Positions 46,487 to 52,303 of a stretch of 52,303 nucleotides of DNA are shown one piece after another (position 1 is the stretch's first letter; each line of letters starts with the position of its first letter). A program made the position numbers and the translations under genes. Where the stretch lies: positions 1 to 52,303 of the forward strand of contig JAKMFX010000015.1 of assembly GCA_022425195.1 (NCBI GenBank), written 5' to 3'. The stretch is from Flavobacteriales bacterium. GTDB lineage: Bacteria > Bacteroidota > Bacteroidia > Flavobacteriales > UBA7430. Below the pieces are notes generated by a model. It ran no database searches, had not been told where the DNA came from, and worked only from the letters and a program-made list of their open reading frames with translations.

Positions 46487-47131
46487 CTACTTTAATTTGA
46501 ACAATGTTTTTCTTCCGAATTTTTTGCAGATAGGGCACGTCTCGGGGTTATGACCTCTTGCCGGACAATGTTCTCTTCCAAAAAATATGATTTGTAAATG
46601 CAATTTGTTCCAGAGCTCTGCAGGGTACAAACGCTTTAGGTCTTTTTCTGTTTGATCTACATTTTTACCATTGGTTAATTTCCATCGGTATGCCAATCGG
46701 TGTATGTGAGTGTCTACGGGAAAAGCGGGGACTCCAAATGCTTGTGCCATCACTACAGAGGCTGTTTTATGACCCACGCCAGGAAGTTCCTCTAAAAATT
46801 CAAAACTGACGGGTACCTCCCCCTTATGTTGATGGATAAGTATTTCAGACAATTCAAATATTGCTTTTGATTTTCTTGGAGAAAGCCCACAGGGTCTGAT
46901 GATGTTTCTTATTTCTTCAACGCTTAACTTAACCATATCATAGGGGTTGTCCGCTTTTGAAAAAAGTAGGGGAGTTACGGTGTTTACTCTGGCATCTGTA
47001 CATTGAGCAGAAAGTAATACTGCGATGAGTAAGGTATAGGGATCTTTATGATCTAACGGAACAGGTGTTTCAGGGTAAAGTTTTTCTAAAATGGTGGAAA
47101 TTTCCTGTGCCTTGGCTTTTTTTTGACTCAT
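46487..47131 (-). CDS. nth: Endonuclease III, with an incomplete iron-sulfur motif
   Basis: A DNA glycosylase/AP lyase of the HhH-GPD family that removes oxidised pyrimidines. LEELPGVGHKTASVVMAQAFGVPAFPVDTHIHRLAYRW holds the HhH, the catalytic Lys and the Asp. I chose the second Met at 47131 (MSQKKAKAQEIS), because homologues start there; the ATG at 47149 would add six residues. The usual Cys-x6-Cys-x2-Cys-x5-Cys cluster is altered: here CPARGHNPETCPIC has spacing x9 and x2 and no fourth Cys follows in KKFGRKTLFKLK. So the 4Fe-4S cluster is probably absent or modified, as in some other Bacteroidota. Monocistronic. Confidence 0.92.
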   Translation of the reverse strand: MSQKKAKAQEISTILEKLYPETPVPLDHKDPYTLLIAVLLSAQCTDARVNTVTPLLFSKADNPYDMVKLSVEEIRNIIRPCGLSPRKSKAIFELSEILIHQHKGEVPVSFEFLEELPGVGHKTASVVMAQAFGVPAFPVDTHIHRLAYRWKLTNGKNVDQTEKDLKRLYPAELWNKLHLQIIFFGREHCPARGHNPETCPICKKFGRKTLFKLK

Positions 47132-47301
47132 GATTTGTGCTTTTCCCATTTATAAGTACGAATATACCTTGTTTTATGCTATCGTACTAGAGAAGTAGAA
47201 CGAGTATATTTGTGTCAATGAAATAATTGTTTCACTTTGACGATTAACCCGTAGTGTTTTGAAGACCAGGAGAAGGATTCTAGAGCCTTGTTAAGGGATA
47301 G

Positions 47302-48501
47302 TTAATTTGTTTTACCCGGGTAGATTTTTAGCGCTTCCTCCAATACCTTAACCGCGTCTTTTAGGGCTGAGGTGTTGAGTACGTATGCAAAGCGAATTTG
47401 TTGTTTTCCAAGACCTGGAGTGGAATAAAAACCTTGAGCAGGAGCAACCATAATGGTTTTATTATTCCAACTAAAGTCTTCCAAAAGCCATTGTGCAAAT
47501 TTATCGGCATCATCTATAGGCAATTGAGCAATGCAATAGAATGCACCTGACGGTTTTGGGCAGATAACTCCATCGATTTTACTCAAACCCTCCACCAATA
47601 GGTCTCTGCGCTCTACATACTCCTTTACTACTTCTGTAAAATAGGAATCCGCAGTTTTGAGAGCGGCCTCTCCAGCAATCTGACCAAATGTAGGTGGGCT
47701 CAGTCTTGCCTGTGAGAATTTTAATGCCGTTACCAATAAGTCCTTATTGCGAGTGACTAAAAATCCTATACGAGCACCGCACATGCTGTAGCGTTTGGAG
47801 ATAGAGTCGATGAGTATGGTATGTTGATCTATACCTTCAATGTCAAGGACAGATATATGTTTTTCATCATCATAGGTGAACTCTCGATAGACCTCGTCTG
47901 AAATTAAAAATAAATCGTGTTTCAACACAATTTCTTTAAGTGCATCCAATTCTTCTTTTGTATGAAGATGTCCTGACGGATTCCCCGGATTACATATAAG
48001 AATTGCTTTTGTTTTCGGTGTAATTAATTTTTCAAATTCGGATATTGACGGCAGCGCAAATCCATTTTCAATATGGGATGTTACGGCTTTTACTGTGACC
48101 CCTGCTGAAGCTAAAAACCCGTTGTAGTTCGCGTAAAAAGGTTCTGATATAATGACCTCATCGCCTTCATCCATAACGCTACTAAGGGCCATCGTAACCG
48201 CCTCAGAGCCTCCTGTAGTTACTATAATGCTCTTGTGGTCAATAGGGATGCCAATTTTTTGGTAATATTCAGCCAGACCTTTTCTGAAAGAAAGGTTTCC
48301 AGCCGTATGACTATACTCTACAACACTGGGTTGAAAGTCTTTTATAGCGTCTAGAGCAACTTGTGGAGTTTTTATGTCCGGTTGCCCAATATTTAAATGG
48401 ATGACTTCTAGGCCTTTCTTTTTTGCATTCTCTGCAAAAGGTGCCAATTTACGAATTGGCGATTCTGGCATTCGAAGTCCCCTTTTGGAAATTACTGGCA
48501 T
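47302..48501 (-). CDS. Pyridoxal phosphate-dependent aminotransferase (class I/II)
   Basis: A 399-residue fold-type I enzyme resembling aspartate aminotransferases of the AspC/AAT I-beta type. Marks are LNIGQPDIKTPQ near 40, TTGGSEAVTMAL, ICNPGNPSGHL near 168, DEVYREFTYDD near 200, and the PLP lysine in SISKRYSMCGARIG near 236. The substrate is likely a dicarboxylic or aromatic amino acid, but is not proven. It lies downstream of the DUF1573 gene on the minus strand, separated by a terminator. The 152 bases between it and nth hold AT-rich sequence with a TGAAA/TTTCA near-palindrome. Confidence 0.92.
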   Translation of the reverse strand: MPVISKRGLRMPESPIRKLAPFAENAKKKGLEVIHLNIGQPDIKTPQVALDAIKDFQPSVVEYSHTAGNLSFRKGLAEYYQKIGIPIDHKSIIVTTGGSEAVTMALSSVMDEGDEVIISEPFYANYNGFLASAGVTVKAVTSHIENGFALPSISEFEKLITPKTKAILICNPGNPSGHLHTKEELDALKEIVLKHDLFLISDEVYREFTYDDEKHISVLDIEGIDQHTILIDSISKRYSMCGARIGFLVTRNKDLLVTALKFSQARLSPPTFGQIAGEAALKTADSYFTEVVKEYVERRDLLVEGLSKIDGVICPKPSGAFYCIAQLPIDDADKFAQWLLEDFSWNNKTIMVAPAQGFYSTPGLGKQQIRFAYVLNTSALKDAVKVLEEALKIYPGKTN

Positions 48502-48522
48502 TATTTAGTTTTTAATGGTCAA

Positions 48523-48556
48523 TTAAAAAAAGTCTCACAAAGAGACGTGAGACTCA
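48523..48556 (-). terminator. Terminator after the DUF1573 gene
   Basis: Stem AGTCTCAC/GTGAGACT with an 8-base loop and, on the minus strand, a T7 tail. It starts 37 bases after the DUF1573 stop. Confidence 0.82.
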
Positions 48557-48592
48557 TTTTACTGCTATTAATGCAAAATGTATTCCTAATTA

Positions 48593-49021
48593 TTATTCTG
48601 CAGTCGGGGAACTACCTGCAGGTGTTTTTACCGGGGAAGTTTCTTCTTCAGCAACAGCCAATGTTTTTCCTTTGATACGGATCACTTTTGTAGGTGCTGT
48701 AACTGCATTAGATGAAATTGTAACACTTTTATTGAATGCACCAATTCTCTTGGTGTCATACTTAACTTTGATTACATGACTTTGCCCCGGAACGATTGGT
48801 TCCTTAGGCCAAACAGGTACAGTACAACCACAGCTTCCTTTCGCATTAGAAATAATCAAAGGAGCATCTCCCGTGTTTGTAAAGGTGAACTCATAGGCAC
48901 CATCACCGTATTGATCGAAGGTTCCGAAATCATGAATTTCTTTTTCAAACGAAATTTCTTGCGCTTGCGCAGAAAAGATTCCCATAACTGAAAATACTGC
49001 GGCTAGAATTATTTTATTCAT
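48593..49021 (-). CDS. DUF1573 domain exported protein
   Basis: A 142-residue protein with a signal peptide (about 1-20, ending SAQA). The DUF1573 beta-sandwich has EKEIHDFGTFDQYGDGAYEFTFTNTGDAPLIISNAKGSCGCTVPVWPKEPIVPGQSHVIKVKYDTKRIGAFNKSVTI; the CGC motif is characteristic. A Ser/Pro/Thr-rich C-terminal tail (ETSPVKTPAGSSPTAE) follows. Family function is unknown; members are small extracytoplasmic proteins of Bacteroidota. Expressed from the strong promoter at 49052-49082. Confidence 0.92.
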   Translation of the reverse strand: MNKIILAAVFSVMGIFSAQAQEISFEKEIHDFGTFDQYGDGAYEFTFTNTGDAPLIISNAKGSCGCTVPVWPKEPIVPGQSHVIKVKYDTKRIGAFNKSVTISSNAVTAPTKVIRIKGKTLAVAEEETSPVKTPAGSSPTAE

Positions 49022-49051
49022 CGTAAGTCGTTTTTTAGTTTTAAGTAATTA

Positions 49052-49082
49052 CAAATCTAATAGAATCTCGTCAACTGCCAAA
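49052..49082 (-). promoter_or_regulatory. Promoter of the DUF1573 gene
   Basis: On the minus strand TTTG (49082-49079), 19-base spacer and TAGATTTG (49059-49052) match the Bacteroidota consensus perfectly. The start codon is 30 bases after the -7 motif. Confidence 0.82.
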
Positions 49083-49279
49083 AGAATATGAGAGTCGATA
49101 CTGTTAATGGGGTGTTAAAGGTTTTTAGAGATCATATTTTAGCGCTTAACACTTCTTGTTAGATGTTTATACCTGATTAATCAAGATTGATACTTCATAA
49201 ATAGAGTCCAGAAGGATTCTTTAACTTAGGTACGAAAATACAAATCATTCTATTATATCGCTTGTATATTATTTAGTAA
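49083..49279. other. Noncoding spacer between DUF1573 gene and aroC
   Basis: No gene is seen. The segment holds a loose inverted repeat GTGTTAA (near 49112) and TTAACAC (near 49146), and otherwise AT-rich sequence between two outward promoters. Confidence 0.5.
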
Positions 49280-49310
49280 TTTGCGTTCGATTTTGTAATA
49301 ACTATATTTT
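49280..49310 (+). promoter_or_regulatory. Predicted promoter of aroC, giving a near-leaderless mRNA
   Basis: TTTG at 49280-49283, 19-base spacer, and TATATTTT at 49303-49310 (seven of eight consensus positions). The ATG at 49317 would be at or within a base or two of the transcription start. Confidence 0.5.
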
Positions 49311-49316
49311 ATTCAC

Positions 49317-50396
49317 ATGGGTGCAAATTCCTTCGGAGAGATTTTTCGTTTAACGAGTTTTGGAGAGTCACACGGTAAAGCCATTGGCGGTATCATTGAC
49401 GGTTGTCCAGCGGGTATTTCTATTGATTTTGATGCCATTCAATTGGAGTTAGATCGCAGAAAACCTGGACAGTCAAAGATAACCACTCAACGCAAAGAAG
49501 CTGATCGTGCCGTTTTTCTTTCAGGTATTTTTGAAGGTAAAACTTTGGGGACCCCAATCTCATTTGAAATTCTAAATAGCGACCCAAAGTCGAAAGATTA
49601 TTCTCACATCAAAGATTCTTACCGTCCATCTCATGCGGATTACGCTTACGATGCTAAATATGGAATTAGAGATTATAGAGGTGGGGGGAGGTCTTCCGCA
49701 CGTGAAACCATCGCACGAGTTGTTGCTGGAGCCATAGCAAAACAGATCTTAAAAGCCCTAAGCGTTGAAACACATGCTTATGTTTCATCGGTAGGAGAAA
49801 TAGAAATGGATGTGCACCACAGTCAAGTGGATGTTTCTAAAATAGATGACAACATTGTTCGATGTCCTGATGAAAAGAAGGCAGAGGAAATGATTTCATA
49901 CATAGACTCCATTCGAAAACAAGGAGATACTGTTGGAGGCGTTATTACAGGTTTAGCGTTTAATGTTCCCGTTGGACTGGGTGAACCTGTTTTTGATAAA
50001 TTACATGCCGATTTAGCTAAAGCCATGATGGGTATCAATGCGGTAAAAGGTTTCGAATACGGCGGTGGTTTTGAAATGTGTAAGCGCAGAGGTTCTGAGG
50101 TGAATGATTTATTCATCACAACGGATGATGGTGTAAAAACCAAATCAAACCATTCTGGGGGAATACAAGGAGGGATCTCTAACGGAGAAACCATATACTT
50201 CAAAGTTGCTTTTAAACCTGTCGCTACAATCATGCGAGATCAAATGTCTCTCAATGACAAAGGTGAAGAGGTTGTCGTTAAAGGAAAAGGCCGCCATGAC
50301 CCGTGTGTGGTACCAAGAGCTGTAGCTATTGTAGAGGCGATGACGGCAATGGTTCTTTTGGATTTCTACCTAAGAAATAAAAGCACAAAACTTTAA
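49317..50396 (+). CDS. aroC: Chorismate synthase
   Basis: A 359-residue FMN-dependent enzyme that turns EPSP into chorismate, the last shared step of aromatic amino acid synthesis. The signatures [19 protein letters not shown] (about 12-30), [29 protein letters not shown] (about 100-130), and [20 protein letters not shown] near the C-terminus are intact. The stop TAA overlaps the ATG of the symporter gene by one base (TAATG), so the two should be coupled. No other aro gene is in the window. Confidence 0.97.
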   Translation: MGANSFGEIFRLTSFGESHGKAIGGIIDGCPAGISIDFDAIQLELDRRKPGQSKITTQRKEADRAVFLSGIFEGKTLGTPISFEILNSDPKSKDYSHIKDSYRPSHADYAYDAKYGIRDYRGGGRSSARETIARVVAGAIAKQILKALSVETHAYVSSVGEIEMDVHHSQVDVSKIDDNIVRCPDEKKAEEMISYIDSIRKQGDTVGGVITGLAFNVPVGLGEPVFDKLHADLAKAMMGINAVKGFEYGGGFEMCKRRGSEVNDLFITTDDGVKTKSNHSGGIQGGISNGETIYFKVAFKPVATIMRDQMSLNDKGEEVVVKGKGRHDPCVVPRAVAIVEAMTAMVLLDFYLRNKSTKL

Positions 50397-51700
50397 TGGT
50401 GAAGAAGCACATTCCACTGCATTGGAAAATCATTCTTGGAATGGTTTTAGGTGTTGGATTTGGTTTGTTAGCGATTGTTCTGAATGCGGATCAATTCACC
50501 ACCCATTGGATTAAACCTTTCGGCACCATTTTTATCAATCTTCTAAAGCTGATAGCGGTTCCTTTAGTCTTTGCCTCACTTATAAAAGGAGTTGCGAGTT
50601 TGAGTGATATCTCTAGTTTATCTAGAATCGGCTCAAGAACCATTGCACTTTATCTAGTTTCTACAGTGTTGGCTGTTACTACCGGTTTGCTCATCGTCAA
50701 CACCCTTCAACCTGGGAACTTCTTTTCTGAGGAAAAAAGAATAGAGTTTAAAGAGAAGTACGCTTCTAAAACCGAAGCTAAAATGGAAGCTGCTGCCCAA
50801 GTAAGTGATCAAGGTCCACTGCAGTTTCTGGTAGATATCGTTCCTCAAAATATCATGGATGCCAGTTCCAATAATAAAAACATGCTCCAGATTATTTTCT
50901 TTGCCATACTTTTCGGGCTTACCATGATCATGCTTCCGGATGAGAAAACCGTATATGTAAAAGGGTTTTTTGAGGGTATCAATGAGATTATATTGAAGAT
51001 TGTTGATCTAATCATGAAGATGGCTCCTTATGGAGTTTTTGCCCTATTGGCATCGCTGATGGTTGATTTTTCTGATGGAGATGTCCACAACCTTGTTGAA
51101 TTGTTTTCAGCTTTAGGACTCTACTCTTTAGCTGTTATCCTCGGTTTGTTTATTATGATTTTGGTCGTCTATCCTGTGGTTTTGAAACTATTCACTAAAA
51201 TGAGTTATGTGAAATTTTTCAAAAGCATCATGCCCGCCCAACTCCTAGCTTTTTCTACAAGTTCCAGTGCTGCAACCCTACCTGTTACTATGGAGTGTTG
51301 TGAAGATCATTTAGGTGTGTCTAAAGAAGTCAGTTCTTTTGTTTTGCCATTGGGCGCTACGATTAATATGGATGGCACAAGTTTGTATCAAGCCGTAGCT
51401 GCTGTATTTATTGCACAGGCTTTTGGGGTAGACTTAGGCCTGTCTCAACAATTAACCATTGTATTAACCGCGACCTTGGCATCTATTGGTGCTGCAGCGG
51501 TTCCGGGTGCAGGATTGGTCATGTTGGTGATTGTTCTAGGCTCCGTAGGTATGGACCCTGAGGGTGTGGCTTTGATTTTTGCCGTCGACCGCATTCTCGA
51601 CATGCTACGTACGGTCGTAAATGTCACAGGTGATGCTACGGTAGCTACTGTTATTGCCAGTACAGAAGGTGAATTAAGATCGTTTTCGGAAATGGATTAG
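50396..51700 (+). CDS. Dicarboxylate/amino acid:cation symporter (DAACS family)
   Basis: A 434-residue membrane transporter related to GltP/DctA. Eight transmembrane helices and two re-entrant loops are expected. The first hairpin AFSTSSSAATLPVTMECCEDHLGV and the second QLTIVLTATLASIGAAAVPGAGLVML, with GATINMDGTSLYQAVAAVFIAQAFG between, are family signatures; the DRILDMLRTVVNVTGDATVATVIAS end binds substrate. It imports dicarboxylates or acidic amino acids with sodium or protons. Coupled to aroC by the TAATG overlap, a pairing with no obvious metabolic logic. Confidence 0.94.
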   Translation: MVKKHIPLHWKIILGMVLGVGFGLLAIVLNADQFTTHWIKPFGTIFINLLKLIAVPLVFASLIKGVASLSDISSLSRIGSRTIALYLVSTVLAVTTGLLIVNTLQPGNFFSEEKRIEFKEKYASKTEAKMEAAAQVSDQGPLQFLVDIVPQNIMDASSNNKNMLQIIFFAILFGLTMIMLPDEKTVYVKGFFEGINEIILKIVDLIMKMAPYGVFALLASLMVDFSDGDVHNLVELFSALGLYSLAVILGLFIMILVVYPVVLKLFTKMSYVKFFKSIMPAQLLAFSTSSSAATLPVTMECCEDHLGVSKEVSSFVLPLGATINMDGTSLYQAVAAVFIAQAFGVDLGLSQQLTIVLTATLASIGAAAVPGAGLVMLVIVLGSVGMDPEGVALIFAVDRILDMLRTVVNVTGDATVATVIASTEGELRSFSEMD

Positions 51701-51834
51701 TGCTTTTACATCTTTAAGACGAGCATCTGGGGAGTCCAGTCATATATCTTTTAATTTCTTAGATATTTTAATTAAATCCCCTAAATTTGGTAACATATTA
51801 AAAGAATTTATAAAACGAACTAAACATACAACCC

Positions 51835-52303
51835 ATGAGAGTACTAATTTTTACGCTGTCTATTTTACTTCTAGGTTTTACATCTTGTAAAAAAGATGAT
51901 GCTACTGAAAGTTTACCATCAATTACAGGTACTTGGGAGCTTGTTCAAACGGCGACTACACATGAGTTGGGTCATATCGACAATTATACTCCATTTGATA
52001 AAATTGTTGACACTCGTGTAACTACTACCGTAGATCATCAAAAGGAATATGAAGCGTTGGAAATTTCAAATGCATCCATGACTTGGACAGATCTTTCATT
52101 AGAGACCAAATTATACAATTGGACTTACGATGATAATGTTTTTACCTTAACAGGTACTGATACCACTCTAGCATATCGAGTGACAGAGTTGACTTATGAT
52201 TCCTTTGTGTTTTTTATTAAAGACCAGAGAATTTACAACGATTCAACCAACCTAGTTGCGTACGAAGAGTATCACTATGTGTATAACCTTAATAAGGTTG
52301 ATT
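51835..52303 (+). CDS. Lipocalin-like lipoprotein (3' end outside window)
   Basis: The frame is open from the ATG at 51835 to the right edge, giving 156 codons without a stop, so the gene is cut by the window. The N-terminus MRVLIFTLSILLLGFTSCKKDD is a lipoprotein signal with lipobox GFTSC (Cys18) followed by KKDD. The body has SITGTWELVQT, SNASMTWTD and a run of beta strands, resembling the lipocalin-like small lipoproteins common in Bacteroidota. Probable outer- or inner-membrane lipoprotein. Function unknown. A possible TTTG lies upstream at about 51787 but without a good -7 motif. Confidence 0.8.
   Translation, partial: MRVLIFTLSILLLGFTSCKKDDATESLPSITGTWELVQTATTHELGHIDNYTPFDKIVDTRVTTTVDHQKEYEALEISNASMTWTDLSLETKLYNWTYDDNVFTLTGTDTTLAYRVTELTYDSFVFFIKDQRIYNDSTNLVAYEEYHYVYNLNKVD

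Overview
The window is a chromosomal stretch from a member of the Bacteroidota, most likely a marine Flavobacteriales bacterium. The evidence is the low G+C, the near absence of Shine-Dalgarno sequences, several promoters of the TTTG-N19-TAnnTTTG type, type IX secretion (porQ and cargo with C-terminal sorting domains), and the flavobacterial gene order rpsU - tyrosine recombinase - raiA - tRNA-Thr/Tyr/Gly - tuf - tRNA-Trp - secE - nusG - rplKAJL - rpoBC - DUF3467 gene. I cannot name the genus from sequence alone.

Layout. 1-5000: two neighbouring surface or secreted proteins. The first is cut by the left edge and consists of at least 28 copies of a two-cysteine, Asp/Asn-rich repeat. The second combines two copies of the same repeat with three Notch/LNR-like modules. 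Both end in sorting-type tails. A tRNA-Thr(GGT) gene follows on the minus strand, and a 15-bp copy of its 3' end lies on the far side of the second gene. 5024-11476: a four-gene minus-strand efflux operon (TetR regulator, TolC-like protein, lipoprotein adaptor, RND pump) with a 12-bp-arm inverted repeat over its promoter. 11600-24500: housekeeping and accessory genes: YebC, aquaporin, YjbQ, TrmH, M1 peptidase, WYL regulator, DPP4-like peptidase, PorQ with cytidylate kinase, a redoxin-domain secreted protein, and CinA. 24500-31450: L28, a DUF2851 gene broken by one in-frame TAG, a PspC protein, an RmlD-like reductase, an alanine/sodium symporter, a helix-hairpin-helix protein whose natural start codon seems lost, apt, and an acyl-CoA dehydrogenase. 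31500-46400: the translation/transcription block from rpsU to rpoC. 46480-52303: endonuclease III, an aminotransferase, a DUF1573 protein, chorismate synthase coupled to a dicarboxylate/amino-acid symporter, and a lipoprotein cut by the right edge.

How the genes work together. PorQ is a type IX secretion/attachment component, and at least two genes here encode probable cargo for that system. The efflux operon appears autoregulated by its TetR gene. The central block makes elongation factor Tu, four tRNAs, SecE, NusG, four ribosomal proteins and both large RNA polymerase subunits, with hairpins in the nusG-rplK, rplL-rpoB and rpoB-rpoC gaps that may adjust relative expression. Start-stop overlaps of the TAATG or ATGA type suggest translational coupling at porQ-cmk, HhH-apt, rpoC-DUF3467 and aroC-symporter.

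I found no CRISPR array, insertion sequence, prophage or convincing novel defence system. The strongest oddities are the repeat-rich secreted pair beside the tRNA-Thr direct repeat, the nonsense-split DUF2851 gene, the lost start codon of the HhH gene, the TetR operator, and a perfect 28-bp palindrome at the end of the efflux operon.
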